The position numbers and the translations under genes are program-made. From positions 20,139,080-20,203,079 of the forward strand of contig CM070617.1 in assembly GCA_036346255.1 (NCBI GenBank): DNA of 64,000 bases. The letters run 5' to 3'. The notes below the pieces were generated by a model, which was given only the letters and a program-made list of their open reading frames with translations, had not been told where the DNA came from and did not search any database. The DNA comes from Ampelocalamus luodianensis (taxonomy: Eukaryota > Streptophyta > Magnoliopsida > Poales > Poaceae). Of the stretch, positions 11,327 through 24,115 are shown in pieces. Each line of letters opens with the position of its first letter. Positions within the stretch are counted from its first letter, which is position 1.

Positions 11327-12874
11327 TATATTGTTTACTAGTTCTTGGAGCCTATCTACTAAGTTGGGTGTGTGTTATTTCATCTCCCTTCAGCCTTTTT
11401 GCCTTTTGCTAATAGAAAATTAAGATATGCCTCCCTAGTTGGCGTCCTTGATCTTGTCCTTTGCTCTCCTACTGGAAGCTGTATAGTAGTAAAGGCTGCT
11501 TAGAATAGTGTCACTTGATAATGATGAGCGAGGAGAGCATGATTAGATTCTCCGTTACGTCAGTTCTGTAAATTTATGGGATTAGAGCAATGTGATGACA
11601 GTTTGGCACGCACTCTTCTGGCGTCCAAATCAGCTGACCCATCAGCTCCAAGGTAATTGATAGTGCAGCTGTTATTTGAATCATTTCTTTCTTTCGTTTT
11701 CTTGATTTGGTTTTCCTTCATGTCTTTGCTGAAACCGGTGAAACGACCTGATGCAGCATCAGTATACGACATTATAACAACAGAGATTTCTCTCACTAAA
11801 GTGTCGGCAGAGGGGGAAAGATATCTATCTGCCATTCTGCCTAGATCCTCCAATTACGTAGAACCCCTATAGATTAAAACAAAATGTATATATATTCCAC
11901 GAGAACTTTCAGAAAAAAAGCTCTTATTGGTCCGATGTCATCAGGAACAGTTGATTGAAGCATGGGCAGCGGCGGGGTGCCCCTGGTGTAAGGCACTCAA
12001 AAAAAAATGAATTTTTTTAACTAAGTATACACACTCAGCAGTTAGGCACTTGGGCTGATCATTTCAATAATTCAGCCTACCAGGCCACCAACCAGAGCAA
12101 ATCGCTAGGCATCATTGTACAATCGATCACAGAAAGTATTATCACAAAAGACTTGTTGTACAAGCTAGCGAAGGCTTTTGCATATGTTCTGACGAAACGT
12201 TAAGATTCTTGGTGTAGCCTTTTGTTCATGTTATAGTGTCATCTTGGCTAGCTACAATCACCAACTGAAACAATTACTTTCTGATGCACACCTGCAGAGT
12301 ACCAGTAATTTATCTCTAGGTACAATCATGGGTGGAGCCGGTAGGGGTGCCCGGACACATCAAAACTTGAAAACATTTTCAGGGATCAGTTCTGCATTTG
12401 AGCCATATTCATAGTACTCCTTGGTGTGCACTCTCTTGGAAGCTCAGCTCACAACTCACGGCCCGCTCGTGCCTCCACCAGCCCACAGACATCTCATCAC
12501 TCACCAGCCCATATCCATCTCTATCTCCAATACTCCAACTCCTCCCCAATTTGGTTCCTGAGGCTTGGCGGCCGGAGTGGCGCGGAGAGGAGCGGTGGGC
12601 GGCGTGGCACCAGTGTGGGAGCAGCAAGCAGCAGTAGGCGACGCGCCACTCACTAGGCGACACGCCACTCACTAAGCCAATGGTTTTGCAGGTGCGCATG
12701 GAGCCACTTCCATTTTTCTCACATTCATATTATTATGCAAGTCATTTTCAAAATTGATTACTATAGTAATGACATGCGAAAAGATACTAGTAGACAATTT
12801 TCTCTGTTCTTTTTTTTCTTGACATTTTTTTAATTCTAATAGGCAAATTCCTGGCTTCGTTGAGCGATGCGTAG
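11327..12874. other. No gene recognised
   Basis: Overlapping short ORFs on both strands (for example 11560-11872) show no recognisable domain. Two fragments, 'ggcagcggcggggtgcccct' near 11966 and 'ggtggagccggtaggggtgc' near 12331, resemble ends of common grass TIR elements but do not pair convincingly. Confidence 0.35.
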
Positions 12875-12883
12875 TTTGAACTA

Positions 12884-13261
12884 GTGAAAACTTTTTCGAC
12901 GAAATTTCGGCGGTTACCGGCGAAAATCGGATCTATCGGACCCCTCCGGTAAAATTTCCAATCAGCCAAAAAAATTAAGATTTGCTAGTTTTTTTTGCCA
13001 AATATAAAGAAAGTTTGTAACCATATGCAAACACAAGAGTGCATATGCCGTGGTGGAAACACCCTTAGTCTTGAAGAGGTTCGTTCTGAGTTTGAACCTT
13101 GGCTATGCATTTTTTCTGTATTTTTCGTTTTAACTTCACAAAAATCAAATTTTGATTCGAAAATTTTGGCCGAAATAAATCCAAAAATTCTGGTAACCGC
13201 CGGTAACCGGGTCTATCGCTAGGCTCCGAAATATTTTCCTAACCGGTAGCTTTTTCTCTGA
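12884..13261. mobile_element. Small non-autonomous element with 9-bp flanking repeat (MULE-like)
   Basis: The 9-base string TTTGAACTA occurs directly repeated at 12875-12883 and 13262-13270, as expected for a Mutator-type target-site duplication. Inside, GGCGGTTACCGG...GATCTATCGG near the left end is echoed by GGTAACCGCCGGTAACCGGG...TCTATCGC near the right end. Terminal inverted repeats are weak, so the class is uncertain. Confidence 0.4.
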
Positions 13262-13689
13262 TTTGAACTAATCGTACCCGGTGTTGCTTTGCGTGTGCAC
13301 CCCTAACACCAAATTCCTAACTCCGTCATTGGATCGAAGTCTTGAACAAGAAACTTCTACTCAAAATACCCTGATTGGATGTGATAGCTAAAGTATCATT
13401 TTCTTGTTGCAAGGGGGTAGGGGGTAGGGGATCCTTATCTTTTGTTGCATCAGTCTTCAGATGAGTCTTGTGTTAAAAGATAGCAGAGTGCAATAATGTT
13501 CTGGGCCCTGCATATGTATGCCGAACCATCCAATGCTGACTACTGTTGTAATATGCACACAGCACGCTTGGTTTGTATTATCTCTTGTATCGCTCAGAGC
13601 AAAAAAATGGCTGGGCCTGCCTTGCTTATCTAAGCTGGATATTCCAATGTAGGCTACAGTTATAGTATACAAAACACACGGTATGCTGT

Positions 13690-14115
13690 CTCAGTGTCTC
13701 ATAATACTGCTCCATGTATGAAGTTAAGAAATGGATGGCAGTTGAATAGCCTGGCTAATCTTAGCTACAACAAGTTGTTGGCTAGTCTTCAGAACAACTA
13801 CACTTTTAAGGCTTATTTGACAAAGTCTCAGACAATCCAGATGCTTTGGCAAAAAAAAATTGCTTCTCCCAACAGACTTTGCCGGAAAAGAATATGAAAA
13901 ATTGTATGACATGTTTTTTCTCTTTGCTGAGAAAGAGTCTGAAAGTTTTCATCACAGGCTTTAAGCTAAATCACATGTATACAGGATACGTGACAGAGGG
14001 AAGCCCATGCACGAACAACAGCACATATGGTCTTGAATATTTGAAGCCCCATTTTAAGCCATGCTACAGGCCAGAGCTGGGAGAAATGATTCTGTTCGCT
14101 GAGATGTCGCCTACT
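13690..14115 (+). pseudogene. Unrecognised coding-like fragment
   Basis: Two frames here look more protein-like than their surroundings: LANLSYNKLLASLQNNYTFK (about 13750-13812), and YEKLYDMFFLFAEKESESFH (about 13893-13953), the latter reached only by switching frame at an A-run near 13852. Then comes a frame with NSTYGLEYLKPHFKPCYRPE (about 14016-14080). I do not recognise a family. It may be a captured or decayed exon set, or chance. Confidence 0.2.
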
Positions 14116-14362
14116 TGTGATGTACTGTCAAGGAGTCGACGAAAGAACACCCAAGAGAGCAACGGCTCAATTAAAAAGAGTAAAATTGGATGGTGGACAC
14201 CTAACTTTTGTATCATTCGCTGATAGACACCTAAATTTCGTGTCTTTCCCAAAAGATACTTAAATTTTTATGTTTTTTTGCTGTAAGACACTAATGTTAA
14301 AATAATATTATTTCCATACAGAAATGAGAGAAAAGAACAGTGAAAAGTCTATTTTGCTCTTC

Positions 14363-14424
14363 CCCCTCTCTCTCTCTCTCTCTCTCTCTTCGGTCGCATG
14401 ACCCTTTCTCTCTCTCTCTCTTCG
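14363..14424. repeat. (CT)n microsatellite
   Basis: CT dinucleotide runs at about 14366-14390 and 14407-14421, separated by a short non-repeat stretch. The following GC-rich block (14430-14760) gives a Lys/Arg-rich minus-strand ORF that I regard as compositional. Confidence 0.85.
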
Positions 14425-14796
14425 ATCAAATGGGCCACGCTTCACGCCATCCTTGGTGGGGTCACCGAGCCTCACGATCGGCGAGCTTCTTCTTCTTGGG
14501 CTCGCCAGTTAAGGCGACGTCGCCGTCCACCGGTTCCTCCTTCTCGCGCTTGCGGGCCTTCTTTGACTTGGTCGCCTTCTTGGGCACGACGTCGACGAGG
14601 GCGGGGGGAGGGGGGCTCGCTCGCCTGACCGGAGGAAGGAAGCACGACGGGGTGGGCGATGTGCGCCTCTGCAGCATGAATTCCTCGTCTCCGGCGCTGC
14701 TTGGCAACGATAGCGTCGGCGGATCAGTCGGCTAGCCAGGCAGCCTAGCGTATAGAGCGGGGCCACGCCCACCTAGTACAGGTCGGGGAGCACGCT

Positions 14797-17700
14797 TGTC
14801 GGGACCCCGGATCACTGAATCCGAGCCCTCCGTGTATTCTGAATTAGTCCAATGATCAGTTGCTAGTCCACACAGTTTGCAACATCGATAAAATCATATC
14901 AATACAACAAGGTGCATAAAATACTCAGCAAGTCGTAGGAAAATGTATGCAAATAGTATTCATGCAAGGCTTGAATAAGGATAGCTTTATGGCTAATTTG
15001 CAGAAAGCATTATTGACAGTAAATATAGTAAATAGATTGAAAAACATAATTTAAAAGAGATTAATACATAAGTAAACAAGTTCTTTTGAAACATCGAGGG
15101 AACAACCCTGTTCACCTCCCAACCAACAACCAGATCGCTTCCCAACCAAACCATTCCAACATTTTGAGAAAATCTACCCCTTGTGTGTAATCACCAGATA
15201 TTGTCCATAACCAGGGATATGGATATTCGAATAGTTTTACATTCTACAGAAGTTGTACAGCTTGACCCACAAGTGATAATCATCTTGATAAAAACACATG
15301 TTTCCTTAGACATGTGAATCAAGGAGATACTATCACAAGACTTTTACAAAGCTCTGTTTTGACTCGGTCCTACTCGCAAAGGTTTTGCCACGCCGGCCCC
15401 CTCTTGCGCCACTTATCAACCCAAACAGAACTGACTCAAAACATTGCTAATTAGTTGGCCAGATCCACCTCATAAATAGACTTGTGGTTGTACGGTATGA
15501 CTCAGATCAATAATGCACAAAGTTAAGTCCTTAGTGACTACTCAGGTGAGGCAACCATATTTCGAAATCATTCCCTTTACTGCATGATCACTCGTCTGAG
15601 TGTAAATCATTTTTGGTTCAACACGACCAAATGGAAAAACCCTTGTCATGGCACAACAAATTTTAATAATAGTGACCGCGCCATAATTTCATATTTTATT
15701 AAGTTAAATTTAAATATTTATGAGCATGTGATTGTGAAACCCATTGTACAACTAAAGCATGGTTAAGCATATATGATACCCAAGTTGGTACTAAAATATG
15801 TTCAACTAAAATTAACCCAACCTGTGGTGTCTAAGGGTATATGTCATTCACAATTATTCTAGGAGGCATATCGGCAAATGGTTAATTAACTATTCCTAAA
15901 AGCAGTTATTATAAAACTAGCAATGCATGCTGGTATAAAATAATATAATTTTATAAAATGAGTACAACATGATCAAAGATCTACGACTTGCTTTCGTTGA
16001 AGGTTTGAAGTGCTTCAGCAGACAGTTCTAGGAATTCTTCTGAAACACTGGAATCTACACATGCGAAAAGAGCCAAATAAATACAACAAATCCAAATAAA
16101 TTTTTTTTACCAAATTAGAAGCAATAGAAACATATCGAATTTAGATGAATTTAGAAATGAGAATTGATGAAATCGAGTTCGTATAAGGGAGAACAAAAAT
16201 TCGAAAGTTTGCACTCACATGAAATATAGAAATCAGAGGAGAGAGAAAAATGCAATGTTGTGTTGATTTTTTGTTTACAGAGCAAAGGAAATGGGAGAAT
16301 GACCAAGGGGGCCCACTAGCTAGAGAGTGAGAGAGATTGAAGAGCAAGGGGAAATGACAATTGGGCCAAGCTTGTAAGAGACTTAAGCAAATAAAAGAAG
16401 AAATGTACATAGAGCATTTTCTAGAGAACAAAGCACAAGGAGTTGGAGCTCGGGCTCGTCATCGGCACCAGCAAGGGAAAGGGAAGGGCGGACGGCGAAC
16501 TAGCAAAATGGAATCCCAGGAGTGAGACAGACCCAAAGGTGGTGGTTACGTCACTGGCGGAGGTCCGGTGCAATGGTGGCGCGCAAAACAGCGTCGGGGC
16601 GTAAGGAAGCGACGGTGCTCGGCGATGCGCCGACGAAGGCGAGTGAAGCACGACGTAGAACGTCATGAGGAGAATACAAAGGTGGTGACGATGTCACCGG
16701 GGGATGATTTACGGCACCAGAAACGACGGTGGAAGGTAGTTTGGCCGATGATAGTAGAATCGCGTTCCCGACCAGGAGAAAGCGAGAGAAAGGGGCGAAT
16801 TCGGGGGATGGGTGTAGGAGACCGAGGGGTTCGCCATGACATGGTCGGCGCAGCAAAGCGATCACTGGAGAGGGAGAACGGGGAAGGCGGTGCACGGCCG
16901 ACGGCGGGGAGATGGTGGCGCCAGTGAGTTGAGGGTGCTCCAGGGAAAAGAAAGGGAGCACCACATAGAACGTCGCGAGGCGAAGCCAACGGCATGGACG
17001 ATGTCACTGGGGGATCAACGATGGCGATGGAATGCAAGGAAGAAGGTGGTTCGACCTCTGACGGAAAAACTTCGATTGCGGACAGAAGGCGAGAGAGTGG
17101 GGCAAACTCGGGCAAAAGGAAGAGGAAGTCGAGAGGCTTGCCGTGACGACAGTTAGTGCGGCAAAGCGCTCACCGAGAGGGAGAACAAGGAGGGTGGCTC
17201 ACGGCTGTTTTGCATAGGAGCTTGAGAAGAAAAATGGAGCTTGTTGCTTCAGTTTTGGGGAAAGAGAGGAGCTGCAATGGGAGAAAAAGAGAGAGGGGAG
17301 GAGGAAGGGAAGGAGAAGAGGGGGGAGAGATGGAGCCTTGGGATGGCTTTAAAGGGGAGGAGAGGAGGGGAGGCAGCACAGCAGTGGGCATGGGGAGCTG
17401 TTGTGATGCACGGCGCAGTAGTATGGGGGAGTAAATGGGCGGCAGCATGGACACAGGCGTGGGGGTGGCAGGGCAAGGGCATGGGGGCGACGTGCACATG
17501 GCGCTGCAATGGGAATACATAGGAAGACAGAGAAAAGAAAGCAGCCACAGGAGGAGCCAACATGGCCTGGCAGCAGCAGCATGCCCGGGCACTGGCGCGA
17601 CGACGTGGGGGATGGAGGCGGGATGGGGAGGGAGAGGGGATCAGCGGCTGGCAGAGGCACGGCTTCGGGTGTGGGCTAGTAGAGGCAAGGTCAGTGGCAT

Positions 17701-18503
17701 GGCTGGTGCGACGGGAGGACAGAGAAAGGAAAAATCACGCACGGGAAAAGGATGACTAGGAAAAAGGGAGGAGAGAGAAAAAGGAAAGGAAGAAAAGAAA
17801 TAAATTCCAAAATTCCAAAAAACAATTATAAAATACTTTGGAACCTAAATAGACCAAATAAAATACTTTTAGATTTATTTGAAGTTATTTTAATTATTTA
17901 AAATATTTTCCGCTTGAAATTCAACGTATGCTTTAATAGATTCAATAAAATGCAAAAACTCCAAAAGAAATCCCTCGCTTTTAAAATAATTAATTTAAAT
18001 TAACTTTTACAACCAAGAAAAGGAATTTTTGGGAAAAAGGAAATAATTTAAATTGAACTCTAAGGAAATAGTAAAAGATTTTGGAGAAAATCCAAGAAAG
18101 TCCATAAAATCCAATAAACCATTTTGAATTTAGTTAAAGTTTGATTTATTCATATTAAACATTTTCAATTTTTGAAAATATGACATTAATCTTTTAACAA
18201 ATGAGGATAAATCAAATGGTTTCTTTTTAATTTTTAAAGCTTCAAGAAAATACTCCAAAATTCGAGAAATCTAAAAAGAAATAAAAAGAACGCAAGGAGA
18301 TAAGAACAAGGTCTAGGAAAAAGAAAATCCAAGATAAAACCAGAAAATTGAACAATACAATTTTTATTTAATCGGAGTTTGATTTACTCGCATTAAATTA
18401 TTTTTATTTCTAAAATTTCGAATTAGGCTTTAACAATTCAATATAAATCAAATGATTATTTTTATTTTGAAATTTTCAAAAGGCCAAAAATTGGGATGTT
18501 ACA
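14797..18503. mobile_element. Long LTR (about 3.7 kb), apparently solo
   Basis: Begins TGTCGGGACCCCGGATC and ends AAATTGGGATGTTACA, canonical TG...CA ends of long grass gypsy LTRs. Flanks ACGCT (14792-14796) and GCGCT (18504-18508) match at 4 of 5 bases. The interior is modular: AT-rich to about 16420, a GC-rich open block 16440-17760 with overlapping ORFs on both strands that I do not consider genes, then AT-rich again. Sequence around 14800-15500 resembles 61615-62600, indicating a second member of the family in this window. No gag or pol is attached. Confidence 0.6.
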
Positions 18504-18544
18504 GCGCTCCCCTCACCGCTTCTTGGCACCCCGTCGTAGGCCAC

Positions 18545-19590
18545 AGGTCCCTATCACCATTTGAAATGGCGACAGGCTCCTGTCGCCATTTCAATTGGCG
18601 ATATGGACCCTATCACCAAAGGGAACAGTGGGGAGGTTCTGTCACCAGTTCAATTGACGACATGACCCTGTTACCATTTAAATTGGCGATAGGAACCTAT
18701 CCCCCCTCAGAATATAGTATTGTTTCTAGGAATTTTTAAATATAGCAACCTAGATTAAAAAAATACTACATTTTTTGCGGAGCCTCCTAACACAGTCTAA
18801 TTACTTGTGCAATTTTTCCATAATTTTATCTATCCTGAATTTTTCTCCAAAATTCATGTAAATATACTATTTGTAGGAATTTCTAAATATATAAAATGAG
18901 CTCCAAAAATTATGATTTTTTTTGAAGGCTTATTACATAGTGGACTTGATTGTGTAATTTTGTCAGAATTTTATATGTTCTTAAATATCTCAAAAATTTG
19001 GGATCTAGGTCTCGAAAATTAGGATTTTAGGTTTCAGAAATTAGTGTTTAATGGTTTCATGATTCCAGCAAAGATCGCAGTGGGCCTGGAACCTAAAACC
19101 CTAATTTGAGGTCATATGGGTCGGAACCCCACTCTGATCTTTGCTGAAATCATGAAACCATGAAACCCAAACCCTTAATTTTCAAGATAATTTTAGAACA
19201 TATAAAATTCTAGAAAAATCACACGATCAAGTCCACTATGTAAGGAGCCTTAAAAAATTCATAATTTTTGGAGCTTATGTTATAAATTTAGAAATTCCTA
19301 CAAACAATATACTTAAATGAAGTTTAGAAAAAAATTAGAACGGACGGGAGGCTCCATAAAAAATTTCGTAATTTTGGAGCTCATTTCTATATTTAAAAAA
19401 TCCTAGAAACATTACTATATTCTGAGCGGGGAACATGTTCCTATCGCCAATTCAAATGGCGACAGGGTTGTGTCACCAATTGAACTGGCGACAGGAACCT
19501 CACCACTATTCCCTTTGGAGACAGGATCCCTATCGCCAATTGAAATGGCGTCAGGAGCCTATCGTCATTTCAAATGGCGACAGAGACCTA
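18545..19590. repeat. One-kilobase imperfect palindrome (fold-back element)
   Basis: The left arm (about 18545-19093) and right arm (about 19123-19590) are inverted copies with a loop of about 30 bases. Matching features in both arms, in mirrored order, are: short hairpins of the type TGTCGCCATTTCAATTGGCG, CCAAAGGGAA, CAGAATATAGTA, ATGAGCTCCAAAA, TACATAGTGGACTTGAT and GGTTTCATGATT. The outer 160 bases of each arm consist of nested 20-25 bp palindromes. Arms differ by scattered substitutions and indels. The architecture resembles subterminal regions of CACTA or fold-back transposons. No transposase is visible. Confidence 0.85.
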
Positions 19591-19976
19591 GTTTTTTATT
19601 ATTTTTACTATTTAATTTTGTAATTATCTTTTAAATAATATTATTTTTAAAAAAATCTTGCAAAGCGCCACTTCAAATCTCGTTCTCTTTTGGAATTTAA
19701 TTCTTGTTGTAGCAACGTAGGGAACAAGATAAAAATAAAAGTCCAAAAGACGCGTTGTGGAAGTGAGCACTAAAATAACATTAAATTGTCTTCTCGGGAC
19801 AACATCGCGCATCGCAACCCTGAACCCAATTATTTAGGCTATTCTCTACTTCACATTGTTTTCTCCGATTTTGCATTCCTAATTACACAGACACTTCAAC
19901 ATATTACCAAATTTTAAAAACAAAATTATAAAAATACAAAATTCCGCTAGACATAAATTAAAATAAAAAAGATAGA

Positions 19977-20120
19977 GGTTCCTATCACTAGTTCAATTGG
20001 CGATAGGCTCCTGTCGCCAATTGAAATGGCGACATGAATCTTCCCCACTGTTCCCTTTAGCGACAGGTGGAATGGCAATAGGAACTTGTTGCCATTTCAA
20101 ATGGCGATAGAGACCTAGTT
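19977..20120. repeat. Further block of the GTCGCCATTTCAAATGGCGAC hairpin motif
   Basis: About four palindromic motifs (for example CTGTCGCCAATTGAAATGGC at about 20010) lie just left of the truncated copia LTR. The downstream string 'gagacctagtttt' is shared with the right end of the palindrome at 19590. This is probably one end of another copy of the fold-back family, cut by the copia insertion. Confidence 0.6.
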
Positions 20121-20182
20121 TTGTAGTTTTTTTCTCGATAATAGTCTATTTATAATATTATTTAATTTTGTAATTTTCAATA

Positions 20183-20332
20183 TCTTAGTCTTTAAATAAG
20201 ATATCTTTGTACTCAAAAGAGATTGATCAATTAATAAAGATGTTCCTCAAATTGTGTCTTTATTTATTTGTCTCTCTTTTGATTATCTATTATTTGGTTG
20301 ATTGGTTCCTGCGACTACTACGTTCTTCAACA
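20183..20332 (+). repeat. Truncated 5' LTR of the copia element
   Basis: Aligns with 34694-34844: both contain TTAGTCTTTAAATA, GAGATTGATCAATTAATAAA and TACGTTCTTCAACA. The first ~55 bases of the LTR are missing and are replaced by AT-rich flank. Confidence 0.85.
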
Positions 20333-21578
20333 CGTTATTAGCACGAATCACTCTACACGACCAAATCGGTATGTCGTTGGGATTTCATCTTTCAATCTCT
20401 AATTTTGTTATGAATTACTCTGGTAGATTAATTTTGCCTGAACCCAATTAGATCTGTCAATTGCTAATAAGGGTTCTAGATATGTTCAATCGATATCTAC
20501 AATTAATTATTGCTAATTCTCGCAATTAGTTTGAATCTGTACTGTTCATATTACTGTTCATGCGAGAGAAAAAATTCCGATTTGTTGACCGGCGCGGAGC
20601 TAGCCACCGCCGTTGGCCTAACGCCGCTACGCCGTGTCGAGCGCCCGTTGCCACCATGTGTTGCCATCCCTAAGCCGTACCACCCTAGGCCGACCGCACG
20701 CTGCCTGAGGCGACACCTCCGTGCTCGCGCGCGCTGTGTACCGCCATGCCCACTGTGCGCCACCATGCTCGGCCCCGCCTCCTTTGAGCCGTTGCACGCG
20801 CCCGCTGTCGCTTCGCTCAGCGCCATAGCACCGCGCTGCGCACGTGATGTGCCAACCGTCGTGGCCACTGAGAACAGGTGCAGGGGAAACCCTAAAAGCC
20901 CCCACCCCTTTGCGAGTAGACCGGGTGACCTTTTGGGCTGGCTCGGCCAAAGAAATCCCGGGAAGAAAAAAAAAAGAAAAACCTGGAAAGCTTGCAAAAA
21001 GGCCCTAAAAAATTCCAAAAATTATGAGAAATTTTTCACGGACAATAAAATTTTATGGAAACCCCCTTGGAGTTTGGGAAATTTACGGCGATTTTCGGTT
21101 TTTTATATACTCTTGCAGAATAGCCCCTCGAAAATTCGATTTTTATGACATATATTATGTTTCATGGTTATTATATATTTTAGACCCTTGGTTTATGGTT
21201 ATTTGCTATAATATTATTTATTTTTATGCAATAGCCTTAAATAATCCTAAAAACATGGTTTTTAGGCATATGAGCTTCCATAATTTGTGAAACCTTAAAC
21301 TTAGCACACCTTGGAAGCTTCATATAATTGGGTTTTATTTTTCACCTAACTTTATTTGCTGAAATTATTTTTCTATCATATTGATAATTTTGAAAATTAT
21401 CCATATACATCATTAATTAGCAGAAATTCATAATAATTGCTAGGAAAATTCTGGAAAATTCATAAAAATATCTACTTAATACATGTCAAACCAATCTTTA
21501 CTGATGTCACAATATTCATACTTTAGATTCTATTTTAACTGTAGTAAAATTGAACATTGCATGAACCTAATGTAGAAG

Positions 21579-21640
21579 ATGTCAAACATCATAAAGAAAG
21601 AATTCGCTAAGCTTGCCCTTAATGGCAACAACTACCTCCC
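21579..21640 (+). pseudogene. copia gag, N-terminal part
   Basis: An ATG at 21579 opens MSNIIKKEFAKLALNGNNYL, the conserved start of this copia gag type. Reading is broken after 20 codons by the LARD insertion and resumes at 31028. Confidence 0.8.
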
Positions 21641-24115
21641 TGTAACACCCTGGCTATCCGGAAGCCAAGATGTCACCTAAAACATCTAACATACATCCAT
21701 AATGCGGAAGAACTTGAAACAAGTATATCAACTAAAAACGACATTAAGATAAGCAGGACATGGTGAAGGTATCCTTCCTTCACCTTCTAAGTTATTTATC
21801 TTGAACATCAATAAAGAAGGTTCACACGCAGTAATAAATCAACATCCAGGTGGAGAAGGTATCCTTCCTTCTCCAATTATAATTTAATTATTACAGTTCA
21901 TCGTTAACGAATGAAATATGGAACTAAAATTTAGACTTAAACATGAATTTGATGTTGTGAACAAGTAGTGCGTGTCTACTCCCTCCCAAGAGCCAACATC
22001 GGGGTTACCTAAAATAAACAAACAACGCAAGAGTGAGTCCATGACTCAGCAAATCTGATTATCAATAAGATAATCATTCAATATGAATAAGACAAACTCA
22101 TCATCGAGTTCGATCACATCACAACGATTACAAATGAAAACATGATATGAATGCTCAAAATCAAAGGAATGGACTGCACACATGCATATCTGGTATAGCG
22201 GTGAAACACCGTTGGTGTTCACTCAAGCCCGCATCTTAACAAAAATGCGGGGATCCACTTCCGTATGAAGAGCGTTTCATACGGTGTCAACATTGCCCAT
22301 CTTGGAGTTAATGGGTCTTACATGCCCATTCGGAATTAATGGGTCTTTCAAATCCACTCCGTGGGCGGACATGACAATGTCCAACACGCCCACATTGGAA
22401 TGGTGGGACTTGCAATCCACTTTAGTGGATGAAACATGCATAATGAATGCATAGAATGAAATCGAATATTGAAAGACATGATAACAAAACATGGATTCAA
22501 CACATATGAAAGAACTTAGACAATCCATCTTCTCTCGTATCATACCAAATCACAACATGACCATATAAACATTCATCAATCACAATCATTAAGGGTGGCA
22601 ATGTACTTGCCTTCCACGATCTGACAGCGTTAGTCGGCAAAGGTGATACTCCTAAACCCGAGGCTTCACCTCCTAAACAAGTAAAATAATTTCAATAAGG
22701 ACATAATATACCCAACACTACTAATCGATGCTAAACACTTGCTTCCACGATGACTCTAGTCATTAATACAAAACTTAAAATGAAATCAACAATTTCTGAC
22801 ATAACTTAATTCTGGACAGCAGCACGGTAATTGACATATCTATTGGTCTGGAACTCGGAATGAGGTGAGACCAATTTCCATGGATTCTTAACTGACATAT
22901 CTACAATACTCTGGTTGGGCAAAAGTTCAGATTTTGCCTCTAATAAAATTTATTGGGCTCAAATCTGTTGACTGAATTAATAGACAGAAATATCGGCTAA
23001 ATTAAAATATCCATAACTTTTGTTGTACAACTCCAAATTGGACGTTCTTTAACAATCTGAAAAGGTTATGAAATTATCTACAATAACCTAGTTGGCACGA
23101 CATTCATATATTGTCATTAACAAAAAGTGGCACACGGGTCAAAATTAAAGATAGAAACTGACATACAAACTGGACAGACTGACATACAATCTGGACAGTC
23201 ACAAAGAAAAGTGCATAACTTTTGATCTATAAATCCAAATGAGGTGTTCTTTATCAATCCTGAAAGCTAGTGATATCACCTTCAAAATTTGTTATGGGCA
23301 AGACCTCTGAATCACCCTCTAACTAGGCCATAAATCAACCTATACAGAGACTGCTATTTCTCGTTAGGATTCTGGACAGCAGATAATAAATCTATCATAA
23401 CTTTTGACTCGAAAGTCAGAATGAGGTGATCTTGGCGGCCACGAAAGCTAAGAACAAGACCTACAACTTTCCAGGAGACCCAAACTCCTGATTCGGCCTC
23501 TAAAGTCACGAAACAGTCCACGCAACATACTGGACAGATTGCTATCTACAGCAGACCGACATTGATCCAAGCAATTCTATTCGTTTCCTCTCCTACGACC
23601 AAACCACCAACCCCAACCGAGATACATTACCCTTGGGCGCCCAGGAGCACGACGATCGAACCGTGGTGAAGATCCCGGCCTCCTTGATCTGAACCCTGCG
23701 AAACACCACCAAAGCGGCGCGGAGGCCGGCGCGAGGGCTCTACAGAGGAAAACTCCGGGAGAAGGGGCGCGACTCCGGGACAGGGGGCAGCACCAATGGG
23801 GAGGAGGAAGGCGGCACCTGCTGGAGGTGGCACACAGAAGGAGGAAGGTGAAAGTGGCGGTGCACAAGGGGAGAGGTGGAAGGGGTGGGAGCTAGGGTTT
23901 TCACCCCTAAAGGCCCCTATGGCCGGCCCCTTGGTGAGCTTGGGCCCCAGTGCCCCCCCCTTGGGCTCCAAGTCAGCCCCCTTGGCCCACAAGGCCTCCT
24001 TTTGGGCTTGTTGGCCAAAGGCCGGGCCAAAAACGGAAGAATCGACGAAACGTCGAAATTGTGAATTTTAAACTCGATTTGAACGAAAACTTCCTAAATG
24101 AAAGCAGGTATTACA
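21641..24115 (-). repeat. LARD-like element, left LTR (3' LTR in element sense)
   Basis: 2475 bp, starting TGTAACACCCTGG and ending GGTATTACA on the plus strand. The right part (23577-24010) is GC-rich and yields overlapping spurious ORFs. Repeated 'ctggacag' strings lie at 22810-23540. Confidence 0.93.

Noticed and set aside
16421..17760. Cluster of overlapping ORFs on both strands
   Set aside because: They lie in the GC-rich part of a long LTR and show no domain; openness follows from composition.
20510..21148. 212-aa ORF between the truncated copia LTR and gag
   Set aside because: Position is the retroelement leader. No recognisable domain, and it runs from GC-rich into AT-rich DNA without a codon-use pattern.
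23577..24071. ORFs at the right end of the LARD LTR, repeated at 30399-30975
   Set aside because: They differ by frameshifts between the two LTR copies, so no frame is conserved.
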